From Candidatus Zipacnadia bacterium (GTDB lineage: Bacteria; Armatimonadota; UBA5377; JALGUK01): a stretch of DNA of 16,482 nucleotides. The DNA lies in assembly GCA_029820875.1 (NCBI GenBank), contig JALGUK010000007.1, positions 1 through 16,482 on the forward strand. Reading direction: 5' to 3'. A program made the position numbers and the translations under genes. This document shows positions 5,856-14,687 of the stretch, one piece after another (the stretch's first letter is position 1; every line of letters starts with the position of its first letter). The notes under the pieces are model-generated. The model searched no databases and was not told the DNA's origin. It was given only the letters and a program-made list of their open reading frames with translations.

Positions 5856-8489
5856 ATGGGAGCATTACCCGGTCTGCTGCTCGTGCTGCTGTACAGTGCC
5901 ACGAGTATCCAGGCCTCGAATCCAGGAGAGATCGCGATGTCTGAGGCGTCGTCCGAAGCAGTCCATTCGGCGTGCATCCTGCGTTCCTCACGCGACGGGG
6001 AGGCGATCGTCCTCGTATCAACCGAGGCGGGCCTTCGCGTCTGCGTGGAGCACGGGGATGGACTTGGGACGCGCCTGCCCCTGGGGGCGCCTGAGGAGCT
6101 CATCGGGCCGTCGGGCGAGCCGCTATTGGAGGGGGGCGTCGAGGGCTTCGCCGCCGTGGTCGGCGCGGATGAGTCCATACATCTCTTCTGGAGCCAAGGT
6201 GGTCGCACTTGGACTAGCCGCGGCGAGGTCCGAGGGGATGGGGCGAACCGGGTGAGCTGGGCGGAGCCGGAAGGGGTATGCGAGGGGGTAGTGACTTCGG
6301 CTTCGGTTGACGCTCGGGGCGAGCCGTATGTCGCCGGGTGGGCGGAGGCAGGGGACGGTCGGGCGCTTTGGTGTGCACGGCGCGACGGCGGCCGCTGGGA
6401 AGGCCACGTTGCGGCCGAAGACGCGCACTATGAGGCGCCGAGAGTGGCCGTCTCCGAGAAAGGGGTGGTGCACCTTGTCTGGCGGGACACGCACGGGCTG
6501 CTTTGGCACGCATCCAGCGTTGACGGGCGCAGTTGGGTAAGAGGAGAAGGTACGGTGAGCCGGCCGGAGCGGATTGGCTACTCGCCGGATGCGCCGGCGG
6601 TGGTGTGCTCGGGCGAGGAGACGATCGTCGCATACGTCGCGCGCAACGGGCAGATCCAGTACAGCCACTTGGCGGCTGAGAGCTGGGAGTGCGGGCTGTC
6701 CCTGACCGCCGGCGACTCTCGGTTCGAGGGGGATCAGTGGTCCGCGCCGACGTTCGGGACTGCGGGCGACGGGGTGCCGTGGCTGTTCTTCGTGGATCGC
6801 ACACGCCGCTTCTGCTACTACACACGCTGGCTGGGATCGGACTTCTCGACCATGACTGTCGCGCGGCGTCTCTTCCGCCGGACGGAGGACTGGTCAAGCT
6901 ACCTGGCGCCGATCGAGGCGATTGCAGTGGAGGGGCGCGCCTGGCGGGGCAGCGCGTCACTGGGGCTGGTTCTGGTCAATAACAAGTTGCCGGAACGGCT
7001 CCGTGCCGAGGCGCTGACTACGCCGGTGTTGGTGGGACGGCCGGGAGAGGAGCACCTTTTCCTGGATGACCTGGAGCTGGTGCGCAGCCACGGGGTCGAG
7101 CTATACATGCCTGGGCCGGTGAAGCACCCGAACAACCCGATCCTCACACACGGCCCGGAAGGGGCCTTCGACTCTCATCGCGTCTTCAACAGTGGAGAAG
7201 TGGTGCTCGATGGCCAGACGTTCCGCATGTGGTACGGCGCCCTCAACACGGATGACCCGGAAGCGTTCTGGGAGGACTGGACGAAGACCCCTCGCACCGG
7301 CTATGCAGAGAGCCCCGACGGCATCCACTGGACGAAGCCCATATTGAACCTTGCCCAGTGGAGGGGTAGCGCGGAGAACAACATGGTCCCCGGGTTTGGC
7401 ATCGTTCCGTTCGTCATGCTTAACCCGGACCAGTCGGACCCCAAGCAGAAGTTCCTGGCGTTCAACACAGGCAGCAGGTTCTACTCCCCCGACGGCTGGG
7501 TCTGGACCAGGGACGAGGACTTCTCGGTCTCCTTCCCCGGTGGGAGGCCCCAGTGGTTCTCGGTGAACCTGGGCAATGTGCTCTATGACCCCGAAGAACC
7601 GGACCCACGGTTGCGCTGGAAGGCTTACGGGTGCTTCGCGCCGAAGGACCCGCAGCGGGCAATCGGTCTCTCCTACAGCCCTGACGGGCATCACTGGACG
7701 GTATACGCGGAGAACCCGATTGTCTCTCCTCTGAGCGGTCCACACCCGATGCTCCACGACCTGAGCATTTCGCGTTGGGGCAGCTACTACATGATGGTGT
7801 GCCAGGCAGGGCTTGGTTCGAGGATGCCGTTGTACCTGATGGGCAGTCGCGACGGGATCAACTGGTGGCCGATCTGCGAGACGGAACCGTTCATCCGGCC
7901 GGGGGAAGAAGACGCCTGGGACCGTGGCTTCTTACTGCCTTCTCAGCCGTTGGTCATGGGCGACGAGGTCTGGCTCTACTATGGGGGCGCCGACTTTGGG
8001 GCGGTGTCGGACCCGCATTACGACCGCGAACGAACAGTGACGATGCACATAGCCTGCGGCCTGGCGCGGCTGCCGCTCAACCGCTGGGCCGGATTCCGCA
8101 CTACGGCGGGGGACGGGCGAAGCATCGGCTACATCGAGACCGGTCCTATCAGGGCTGAGGACATCCGCGACTGCGTGCTCAGTGTGAACGTGGACGGGTG
8201 CGACGCGGACCACTACCTGCTGGCGGAGATACTCCACGGGGAGACCGACGAGCGCGTGCCAGGCTACGAGCAGGAGAACTCGGACGAGACGCACGAAAGC
8301 GGTCTCGCGCAGGTCATGTCCTGGCGCGGCGGCGCAAGCCTTAACGGGATTCCCAGGGGGGCCGCGATCCGGATTCGCTTCGTCTTGCACGGCGCCGGAT
8401 CGCCCGTGTTGTACTCGTGGTCCTTCCGCCGCGACGGCTCGGCGGGGCTCGCCGAGACCCCTCCCGATCGGCCTGGACGTCAGGAGTAG
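5856..8489 (+). CDS. Secreted two-propeller glycosidase-like protein (sialidase-like + GH32/GH43-like)
   Basis: 877 residues. MGALPGLLLVLLYSATSIQA is a Sec-type signal (likely cut after Ala20) but lacks a basic n-region; starting at ATG 5820 would supply one (RAPRRPK). Residues about 25-370 look like a sialidase/BNR-type beta-propeller, with repeated motifs such as V-V-H-L-V-W-R-D and S-V-D-G-R-S-W. Residues about 398-735 form a GH32/GH43-superfamily-like propeller: L-F-L-D-D-L-E-L (401), F-R-M-W-Y-G-A, G-Y-A-E-S-P-D-G-I-H-W-T-K-P (482), then further S-x-D-G-x-x-W blade signatures. Residues about 740-870 are a beta-sandwich-like tail beginning R-W-A-G-F. This suggests an exported enzyme acting on glycans, but catalytic acids and substrate cannot be assigned by eye. 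It follows the MFS gene closely in the same direction and precedes the DUF6785 gene. It is paralogous to 10781-14491; the tail is far more similar between the two than the rest. Confidence 0.75.
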   Translation: MGALPGLLLVLLYSATSIQASNPGEIAMSEASSEAVHSACILRSSRDGEAIVLVSTEAGLRVCVEHGDGLGTRLPLGAPEELIGPSGEPLLEGGVEGFAAVVGADESIHLFWSQGGRTWTSRGEVRGDGANRVSWAEPEGVCEGVVTSASVDARGEPYVAGWAEAGDGRALWCARRDGGRWEGHVAAEDAHYEAPRVAVSEKGVVHLVWRDTHGLLWHASSVDGRSWVRGEGTVSRPERIGYSPDAPAVVCSGEETIVAYVARNGQIQYSHLAAESWECGLSLTAGDSRFEGDQWSAPTFGTAGDGVPWLFFVDRTRRFCYYTRWLGSDFSTMTVARRLFRRTEDWSSYLAPIEAIAVEGRAWRGSASLGLVLVNNKLPERLRAEALTTPVLVGRPGEEHLFLDDLELVRSHGVELYMPGPVKHPNNPILTHGPEGAFDSHRVFNSGEVVLDGQTFRMWYGALNTDDPEAFWEDWTKTPRTGYAESPDGIHWTKPILNLAQWRGSAENNMVPGFGIVPFVMLNPDQSDPKQKFLAFNTGSRFYSPDGWVWTRDEDFSVSFPGGRPQWFSVNLGNVLYDPEEPDPRLRWKAYGCFAPKDPQRAIGLSYSPDGHHWTVYAENPIVSPLSGPHPMLHDLSISRWGSYYMMVCQAGLGSRMPLYLMGSRDGINWWPICETEPFIRPGEEDAWDRGFLLPSQPLVMGDEVWLYYGGADFGAVSDPHYDRERTVTMHIACGLARLPLNRWAGFRTTAGDGRSIGYIETGPIRAEDIRDCVLSVNVDGCDADHYLLAEILHGETDERVPGYEQENSDETHESGLAQVMSWRGGASLNGIPRGAAIRIRFVLHGAGSPVLYSWSFRRDGSAGLAETPPDRPGRQE
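6762..6835 (+). repeat. 74-bp high-identity tract shared with 11678-11751
   Basis: Aligned without gaps to 11678-11751, only three mismatches were counted, while flanking codons diverge clearly. It encodes G-D-G-V-P-W-L-F-F-V-x-R-T-R-R-F-C-Y-Y-T-R-W-L-G in the N-terminal propeller. It may be a conversion tract or a strongly constrained stretch; silent sites are also nearly unchanged, which favours recent exchange. Confidence 0.7.
8058..8353 (+). repeat. 296-bp high-identity tract shared with 12965-13260
   Basis: The two 296-base segments align without gaps, with about 15 mismatches by eye (roughly 95% identity), and both edges are abrupt. They encode the beta-sandwich tail from G-L-A-R-L-P-L-N-R-W-A-G-F to A-S-L-N-G-I-P. 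Sequence just upstream and downstream is much more different, whereas the tail past 8353 instead matches the remnant at 2689-2775. Confidence 0.85.
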
Positions 8490-8708
8490 AGCCGCTGACT
8501 GACGCCGCGTCGATTAAGGCTGCTCCGGCGGCGCGGAGGTTAGCTGTCTCACGTCACTTGGCGTTCAAGGAGCCGAGAAGGCGGGATAGGACGGCAAATA
8601 ACACGCAGCCCGAGAGTGCCTACGCATGGCGGCGGCTACGGATCACACGCGCAACGCCGGCGCGGTAGGTTGGGTGCGTCTCATCCTACACACAGAGGAG
8701 AGCCCGAA
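8490..8708. other. Intergenic stretch, no convincing element
   Basis: 219 bases. An open frame from GTG 8616 runs into the next gene, but its extra residues are Arg/Gly/His-rich and unlike the family N-terminus. No T-tailed hairpin and no good -35/-10 pair were found. Confidence 0.4.
8695..8700 (+). promoter_or_regulatory. Ribosome binding site deciding the GTG start at 8709
   Basis: GAGGAG lies 8 bases before GTG 8709. The alternative GTG 8616 has no comparable site. Confidence 0.7.
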
Positions 8709-10652
8709 GTGGTCGAGGAGACGAAGAGCGCTGACTTGCGGGGCGTGACGGCGCGCTCGGTGATCATAGGCATATTGCTCGTCCCTCCGAACGCGTACTG
8801 GATCGCGCAGATGGAGATGGTGCGTTTCCAGGGCCTGCCGACGATGGTCTCTCTGTTCTTCAACTGCATCTTCATCCTGCTGTGCCTGACGATGGTGAAC
8901 GCGGGCCTGCGGCGGGCCCTCCCACGGATCGCGTTGGACCGCAGAGAGCTGCTCGTGATCTACGTGATGCTCAACATCGGCACGGCGATTGTGGGGGGCG
9001 ATATGGTTCAGTACCTCGTTCCCCAGATGAGTTCCTACGCGAGGAACGCCACGCCCGAGAACAACTGGCAGGACCTGTTCTTCCGCTACATGCCACAGTG
9101 GCTATACTGCGACGACCCTAAGATCATCACCGGTCTCTACGAGGGCGGGGACACTTTCTACCGACGGGAGTACCTGGCGGCTTGGGTGCCCCGCATTCTC
9201 GCCTGGAGCAGCTTCGTTGTCGTCCTGCTGTTCATGATGCTCTGCATCAACGCGATATTCCGCAGGCGCTGGATGGAGCAGGAGAAGCTCAGTTACCCGA
9301 TCACCCACCTCCCGCTGGAGATCACCCGTCCCGGGCTTCCGTTGTTTCGGAACAGGATGATGTGGATTGGCTTCGCCGCCGCCGCCGCCATCGACATCAT
9401 CAACGGCCTGCATGAGTTCTGGCCCACCGTGCCCCTCATCAAGGTCCGAAGGAAGCACTTCGACGGCTACATGCAGATGCTGTTCTCGCGTCCGCCCTGG
9501 ACGCCACTGGCGGACACCCACATCGGCTTCTATCCATTTGCTATCGGGCTAGGCCTGCTTCTGCCCACCGATCTGCTGTTTTCGTGTTGGTTCTTCTACC
9601 TGGTTTGGCGTATGGAGGCCCTCCTCTCGGGCATCGTCGGCTGGAGTCGCGTGTCCGGTTTCCCGTTCATCAGCGAACAAGGCTTCGGCGCGTACGCGGG
9701 CCTTGCGCTCTTCGCACTTTGGACGAGCCGCCAGCACTTGGCTGAAGTGGCGTTTCGGGTGATCCGGGATCGACCGAACACGGTCGAGCGCGGGGAGCCG
9801 CTGGATTACCGAACAGCCGCCTATGGTCTCGCCGGTGGGGCTGCCTTCCTACTTCTGTTCTTCGGGCAGATGGGGCTGTCATGGTGGATCATTCCAATGC
9901 TGTTTGGCATGTATTTCCTTCTGAGCATATCCGTGACGCGCATTCGGGCGGAACTGGGCCCACCGGTGCATGACCTGATCGGCAGCGGCGCCGATCAGGC
10001 GATCCTGCGCTGGTTCGGCAGCTCCTATCTGGGCCCTCGCAACACCACCTTACTCGGCCTTACGTTCTGGTTCAACCGGGCGTGCCGCAGCCACCCGATG
10101 CCGCACCAGCTCGAGGGGTACAAGATGGCGCAGACGACACAGATGTCGATGAGGAGGCTCTCGGCCGCGATAATGGTTGCGGTGGTCATCGGCGTCTTGG
10201 CCGCTTTCTGGGCGGGCTACCACTGCTGTTACCAGTACGGCATTGATACCAAGATGGTTGGCACGCCCAGAGGATGGGGGCCGGAGTCGTTCACTCGCAT
10301 CCAGACACTGCTCCAGAACCCCCGAGGCACGGACTGGCGCGGGATCGCTGCGTCGGGCAGCTCTCTGACGTTCACGCTGGTCCTGATGGCACTGCGGATG
10401 CGATTCACGTGGTGGCCACTACATCCGGTAGGCTATGCAGTCTCGAGCGGCTGGGGAATGAGCGTTCTGTGGCTGTGCATTCTGATCGCGTGGACAGTCA
10501 AAGTGCTCACCGTTCGGTACGGCGGCCCCAAGGCCTTTCAGTCAATGATCCCATTGGCCCTTGGCTTGATCCTTGGCGAGTTCGTCATTGGTAGCCTTTG
10601 GAGCCTGGTTGGGATCTCCCTGAACGTTAGCACGTACGCGTTCTGGATGTAG
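8709..10652 (+). CDS. DUF6785/DUF6784-family polytopic membrane protein, candidate importer
   Basis: 647 residues from GTG 8709: MVEETKSADLRGVTARSV, then the first helix with L-L-V-P-P-N-A-Y-W-I. I count about 12-14 hydrophobic segments along the whole length. Recognisable family stretches include S-L-F-F-N-C-I-F-I-L-L, E-L-L-V-I-Y-V-M-L-N-I-G, the loop W-M-E-Q-E-K-L-S-Y-P-I-T-H-L-P-L-E, E-L-G-P-P-V-H-D-L, R-F-T-W-W-P-L-H-P-V-G-Y, and the last helix L-G-L-I-L-G-E-F-V-I-G-S-L-W. The family is uncharacterised; the K-L-S-Y-P loop and the final helix recall oligopeptide-transporter (OPT) proteins, so small-molecule or peptide uptake is a reasonable guess but only that. It sits between two secreted glycosidase-like genes, 219 bases after one and 128 before the other, all on the same strand. 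This makes it the most likely importer for their products. No soluble domain or ATPase is attached, so transport would be secondary. Confidence 0.75.
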   Translation: MVEETKSADLRGVTARSVIIGILLVPPNAYWIAQMEMVRFQGLPTMVSLFFNCIFILLCLTMVNAGLRRALPRIALDRRELLVIYVMLNIGTAIVGGDMVQYLVPQMSSYARNATPENNWQDLFFRYMPQWLYCDDPKIITGLYEGGDTFYRREYLAAWVPRILAWSSFVVVLLFMMLCINAIFRRRWMEQEKLSYPITHLPLEITRPGLPLFRNRMMWIGFAAAAAIDIINGLHEFWPTVPLIKVRRKHFDGYMQMLFSRPPWTPLADTHIGFYPFAIGLGLLLPTDLLFSCWFFYLVWRMEALLSGIVGWSRVSGFPFISEQGFGAYAGLALFALWTSRQHLAEVAFRVIRDRPNTVERGEPLDYRTAAYGLAGGAAFLLLFFGQMGLSWWIIPMLFGMYFLLSISVTRIRAELGPPVHDLIGSGADQAILRWFGSSYLGPRNTTLLGLTFWFNRACRSHPMPHQLEGYKMAQTTQMSMRRLSAAIMVAVVIGVLAAFWAGYHCCYQYGIDTKMVGTPRGWGPESFTRIQTLLQNPRGTDWRGIAASGSSLTFTLVLMALRMRFTWWPLHPVGYAVSSGWGMSVLWLCILIAWTVKVLTVRYGGPKAFQSMIPLALGLILGEFVIGSLWSLVGISLNVSTYAFWM

Positions 10653-10765
10653 CAGTCAGTCTGCCGAGATGCCGACAAAGGAAGTTAGGCAGCTACCACG
10701 CATGGGGTGCCCGCGGGGCGACCGCGATGGTTGTTGGTGATTCATTGTGTAGCACGCCGTAACGT

Positions 10766-10771
10766 GAGGAG
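10766..10771 (+). promoter_or_regulatory. Ribosome binding site for the start at 10781
   Basis: GAGGAG ends 9 bases before ATG 10781 and only 3 before GTG 10775. The former spacing is closer to normal, so ATG 10781 is preferred; the difference is two residues (M-K). Confidence 0.6.
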
Positions 10772-10780
10772 ACAGTGAAA

Positions 10781-13700
10781 ATGCGCAAGTTCTGTTGCGT
10801 TTGGGTCTGCATGCTTCTCGCCGCCCATATTGGCCCGCTCATGATTGCACAAGGGGGACAAGACATGTCTGAACGACACATCGGTCCGGTCCAATCCGCG
10901 CAGCTCCTGCGCCCATCCGCATCTGGGCCGTTCGTCCTTCTCACAGGGGACGGAGATGCTCTTCTCGCCCAGGTTAGCGATGGCTATCAGTTCGGCACAC
11001 GACTGCGCTTCGGCCCGCCTGAGACACTCATAGGCCCAACTGGCGCCGCCATCGCCAGCGGCACGCCGGAGGGCTTCGCCGCGACGCCTGGCCGTTCCGG
11101 CGAGGTCTACCTGTTCTGGGGTGAGCACGGAAGGACGTTCGCCAGCCACGCCACGCTTGATGATGCCGCGCGCTGGTCTAAGCCGGAGAGCATCGGCCCG
11201 GGCACCCCCAGTGCGGCTCTGACCGACGGCGCCGGGCAGCCATGTGTCGCAGGGATCTTGGGCGATGAAGAGGACCGGACGGTCTGGTTCGCGCGCCTGA
11301 GCGGTGCGGAGTGGCAACGGGCCGTCGTGGCATCCGGCCCTGGCTACGAGGCGCCACAAATGGCCATCTCACACCTCGGCGTCCTGCACATCGTATGGCG
11401 CGACGCCGACGGGTGCCTTTGGCATCTCAAGAGCAATGATGGCCAGCTTTGGCTCCGCTGCGGTAACACCTCGCGAAGCCCCGAGCGCATCGGCCACGCC
11501 GCGGGGGATCCGACGGTCGCCTGCACACGCGCGCAGGTCGTGGTGGCATATGCCAGCGCTCAGGGATCGATTGAGTATAGCCACTTCACCGGTCAGAACT
11601 GGGACACGAACCTCCCGGTGACAACAGTGGATACACGCTTCGCGGAGGATGACTGCGCCGATCCCAGATTCGCGATCGCGGGCGACGGCGTGCCGTGGCT
11701 GTTCTTCGTGAATCGCACACGCCGCTTCTGCTACTACACGCGCTGGCTGGGGTTTGGCTTCTCGACGATCACCGTGGCGGGGAAGCTCTTCGATCGCTCC
11801 GAAGACTTCTCGACGTACCTTGCGGCCATCGAGCGGGCCGCGCCTGAACGCCGCGCATGGCCCGGCAGCGAGTCGCTCGGTCTGGCTCTTGCCAGCAGCG
11901 CCTTGCCCGACCGCGTTCGCGCCGAGACGCTGAGTACGCCGGTGCTGGTCGGTCGTCCTGGCGAGGACCATCTTCTCGTGGACGACCTGGAGCTGGTGCG
12001 CGCCTTGTGGGTGGAACAGCACATGCCCGGGCCGGTCAAGGATCCTGCCAATCCGGTGATTACCCACGGGCCGGAGGGCAGCTTTGATGACCAGCGGGCC
12101 TTCAACATGGGCACGGTCATCAAGGACGGCGACATCTTCCGGATGTGGTATGGGGCGATGAACCCCAAGTCCCCGTACTGGGACACGGACTGGACGAAGA
12201 TCCCGCGCACCGGCTACGCGGAGAGCCGCGACGGTGTGCACTGGACGAAGCCTATATTGAACCTTGCGGAGTGGAATGGTAGCACAGCCAACAACATGCT
12301 CCCCGACTTCGGCATTGTCCCGTTCGTGATGCTCAACCCCGACCAGTCCGATCCCCAACGGAAGTTCCTTGCCTTCCACACCGGCGACCAGCACTACTCG
12401 GCCGACGGCCTCCGCTGGACCCCCGACCCCGACGTCACTGTTGCATGGCCGAGCGGGAAGCCCCAATGGTTCGAGAACCTGAGCGTGCTGTACGATCCGC
12501 GGGAGCGCAACCCGCAGATGCGCTGGAAAATGTACGGGTGCTTCGCGCCAAAGGATCCTCAGCGGACCATCGGCCTCGCCTACAGCCCCGACGGCCGCCA
12601 TTGGACCGTCCACCCGGATAACCCCATCGTCTCGCCTTTGAGCGGCCCCTACCTAATGGCCCACGACGTCTCCGTGGTACGTCATGGCGCCCACTACCTG
12701 GCCGTCTACCAGGCCGGGGCGGGCTACTCCATAGGCCTCGCGCTGATGGCGAGCCGGGACGGAATCAACTGGACGCCAGTCTGCGAGGGCAAGCCGTTCA
12801 TCGAGCACGGCGCCGGCGACGCCTGGGACCGCGGTCTGCTGCTGCCCAGCGTGCCAGTCACAGTCGGCGATGAGGTGTTCATCTACTACGGCGGCGCGAA
12901 CTACCAGGCGCCGGGCGAGGAGCCGTTCGACTACGAGCGCTGGAAGCACTGCTATGTCGGCGGCGGCCTGGCGCGGCTGCCGCTGAACCGCTGGGCCGGA
13001 TTCCGCAACACGGCGGGTGACGGGCGAAGCATCGGCTACATTGAGACCGGGCCTATCAGGACCGAGGACATCCGCGACTGCGTGCTCAGTGTGAACGTGG
13101 ACGGGTGCGACGCGGGCCACTACCTGCTGGCGGAGATCCTCCACGGGGAGACTGACGAGCGTGTGCCAGGCTACGAGCATGAGAACTCCGACGAGATGCA
13201 CGAAAGCGGTCTCGCGCAGGTCATGTCCTGGCGCGGCGGCGCAAGCCTTAACGGGATTCCAACCGGAGCCACCGTCCGGATCCGGTTCATTCTGCGCGGG
13301 ATCGGTGCTCCCGTGCTGTACTCGTGGTCGCTGCAGCGTGATCCGGAGGCCATTGCCCCGCCCCTGCCGGAGGCGGCAGAGGACGTGACTGAGAAGCCGA
13401 TGGTCTACCGCTCGACGGTCTCGGACCTCTCGCCGCTGAAGGCCTGGATCGCCTACAAGCCCAACGGGACGCCCAAGCCGATCATAGTCGTCATGCACGG
13501 GTATGGGGATCCGGTGCTACGGCACGGAGGACGGAGGGTCGCCAACGCAGTGAGAGGTTACGCCAGACAGGGGTTGTTCGCCATCGGGGTGGACCTCCGG
13601 GGCCGCGAGGAGTCGGCCGGCCTGAGGGACGATGGCGGGCTGGAGATCATGGATATCTATGATGCCGTGCAGAGCGCCGTAGAGCAATACCCGACGGAGA

Positions 13701-14491
13701 CAGACCCAGACAACGTCAACATCGTCGGCTCGAGCGGAGGAGGCGGGAACGTCTTCTCCGCAGTCGTCCGCTGTCCGGACCTGTTCAGCAACGCCGCGGC
13801 GTTCTATGGGATCCCCGACTATGAATATGCAGCGCGGACGGCATGGCAGAGCGTAATCCCCCTGAACGTCGGCGGCACTCCAGCGCAGGTCCCGGACCGT
13901 TACTTCGCACGCAACTCCACACGTGGCGTCGTCAACCTCAAGCACACCGAGTTCCACTTCTACTGGGACGAGAAGGAGTTCATCTGCCCCGCGGCGATGG
14001 ACGAGGAATTCCGCCGGGAGGCAGCCAGGCTGGGCTATGAGAACATCCATCCCCATGAGTCGAGGGCGACCGACACCATCCGATGGCTGCACGAGGGTGC
14101 GCCCCCGGAGGCCAGCCAGGAGTTCGAGCGGACATTCATGCCATTGGTCCTGAACCGGAACAACCCCGACCCGAGGATAGACGAGCATGGGCGATTGATG
14201 GTCCTCGGGTTCCTGATGACGAAGCGCTTCCAGGCGCTGTTCGGCCAGGGGAACGATGCCGTAGTCCGGCTGCGGTACGCTTTGGAGCCGAATGAGTATC
14301 GGTTCCAGTTCAGGTTGCAGACATCTGACCCGACGGTCAGGGGATGGCTGCGGATCATGGACCGAGCGCCGGAGGAGTTGCTCGAGTTGCTGGAAGACGA
14401 CCAGCCGAGGTCCTTCGACGTGGATGAAGCGGGACGGATCCTGCTGCGTGATGTCCTCCCCAACGGGAGATACAGGCTCCGCTTCCGGTGA
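10781..14491 (+). CDS. Secreted two-propeller glycosidase-like protein fused to an alpha/beta-hydrolase
   Basis: 1236 residues. MRKFCCVWVCMLLAAHIGPL is a Sec-type signal. Residues about 25-370 are the sialidase/BNR-like propeller and about 395-730 the GH32/GH43-like propeller (L-L-V-D-D-L-E-L at 398, G-Y-A-E-S-R-D-G-V-H-W-T-K-P at 478); about 737-865 is the beta-sandwich, all collinear with the gene at 5856. Uniquely, about 350 residues follow: a linker, then an alpha/beta-hydrolase with V-V-M-H-G-Y-G-D (His906; HG oxyanion region), a nucleophile elbow G-S-S-G-G (Ser985), a candidate acid in F-Y-W-D-E-K-E (Asp1063), and a candidate His in I-R-W-L-H-E (His1104). Nucleophile-acid-His order is canonical. 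A beta-rich tail ends R-Y-R-L-R-F-R. This resembles carbohydrate esterases that remove acyl groups beside glycosidases, but a peptidase or lipase role is not excluded. No frame break occurs at the fusion joint, so the fusion looks real. Confidence 0.78.
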   Translation: MRKFCCVWVCMLLAAHIGPLMIAQGGQDMSERHIGPVQSAQLLRPSASGPFVLLTGDGDALLAQVSDGYQFGTRLRFGPPETLIGPTGAAIASGTPEGFAATPGRSGEVYLFWGEHGRTFASHATLDDAARWSKPESIGPGTPSAALTDGAGQPCVAGILGDEEDRTVWFARLSGAEWQRAVVASGPGYEAPQMAISHLGVLHIVWRDADGCLWHLKSNDGQLWLRCGNTSRSPERIGHAAGDPTVACTRAQVVVAYASAQGSIEYSHFTGQNWDTNLPVTTVDTRFAEDDCADPRFAIAGDGVPWLFFVNRTRRFCYYTRWLGFGFSTITVAGKLFDRSEDFSTYLAAIERAAPERRAWPGSESLGLALASSALPDRVRAETLSTPVLVGRPGEDHLLVDDLELVRALWVEQHMPGPVKDPANPVITHGPEGSFDDQRAFNMGTVIKDGDIFRMWYGAMNPKSPYWDTDWTKIPRTGYAESRDGVHWTKPILNLAEWNGSTANNMLPDFGIVPFVMLNPDQSDPQRKFLAFHTGDQHYSADGLRWTPDPDVTVAWPSGKPQWFENLSVLYDPRERNPQMRWKMYGCFAPKDPQRTIGLAYSPDGRHWTVHPDNPIVSPLSGPYLMAHDVSVVRHGAHYLAVYQAGAGYSIGLALMASRDGINWTPVCEGKPFIEHGAGDAWDRGLLLPSVPVTVGDEVFIYYGGANYQAPGEEPFDYERWKHCYVGGGLARLPLNRWAGFRNTAGDGRSIGYIETGPIRTEDIRDCVLSVNVDGCDAGHYLLAEILHGETDERVPGYEHENSDEMHESGLAQVMSWRGGASLNGIPTGATVRIRFILRGIGAPVLYSWSLQRDPEAIAPPLPEAAEDVTEKPMVYRSTVSDLSPLKAWIAYKPNGTPKPIIVVMHGYGDPVLRHGGRRVANAVRGYARQGLFAIGVDLRGREESAGLRDDGGLEIMDIYDAVQSAVEQYPTETDPDNVNIVGSSGGGGNVFSAVVRCPDLFSNAAAFYGIPDYEYAARTAWQSVIPLNVGGTPAQVPDRYFARNSTRGVVNLKHTEFHFYWDEKEFICPAAMDEEFRREAARLGYENIHPHESRATDTIRWLHEGAPPEASQEFERTFMPLVLNRNNPDPRIDEHGRLMVLGFLMTKRFQALFGQGNDAVVRLRYALEPNEYRFQFRLQTSDPTVRGWLRIMDRAPEELLELLEDDQPRSFDVDEAGRILLRDVLPNGRYRLRFR
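11678..11751 (+). repeat. 74-bp tract shared with 6762-6835
   Basis: Partner of the tract in the first glycosidase-like gene; three mismatches, no gaps, diverged flanks. Confidence 0.7.
12965..13260 (+). repeat. 296-bp tract shared with 8058-8353
   Basis: Partner of the tract in the first glycosidase-like gene. Beyond 13260 this copy diverges (aaccggagccaccgtccgg against caggggggccgcgatccgg), marking a sharp 3' edge inside the coding sequence. Confidence 0.85.
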
Positions 14492-14629
14492 GTCTGTGAT
14501 GGGCGGTGAAGTCCATATCCGTGATTGGGGCCGTTGGTGGCGCTACGGGAGTACCACCGAAGGAGTTGGGAGACACGCAAAGACCCAGCAGCAGTAAGGA
14601 CCGAGGTGTAACCTATCTCAGGCTCACAT

Positions 14630-14658
14630 TTGTCGCGAACTTGCCGATGATCTACACT
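14630..14658 (+). promoter_or_regulatory. Possible sigma70-like promoter for the gene at 14688
   Basis: TTGTCG (14630-14635), a 17-base spacer, then TACACT (14653-14658). Each hexamer matches the housekeeping consensus at 4 of 6 positions. The spacing is ideal and the predicted start would lie about 20 bases before TTG 14688. In GC-rich DNA such matches arise by chance, so this is weak. Confidence 0.25.
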
Positions 14659-14673
14659 CGGATATCAGTGCTC

Positions 14674-14680
14674 AGGAGGT
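14674..14680 (+). promoter_or_regulatory. Ribosome binding site deciding the TTG start at 14688
   Basis: AGGAGGT lies 7 bases before TTG 14688. The start codon is the rare TTG, but the strong site and the signal peptide that follows immediately make it convincing. Confidence 0.8.
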
Positions 14681-14687
14681 CAGCCTC

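Noticed and set aside
8616..8708. N-terminal extension of the DUF6785 protein from GTG 8616
   Set aside because: Residues are atypical, no ribosome site precedes it, and the family N-terminus fits the start at 8709.
11369..12613. 414-residue open frame on the minus strand opposite the large fusion gene, and a similar one at 12653-13498
   Set aside because: Both are antisense shadows of a convincing + strand protein; similar shadows appear opposite the paralogue, which only reflects shared coding sequence.
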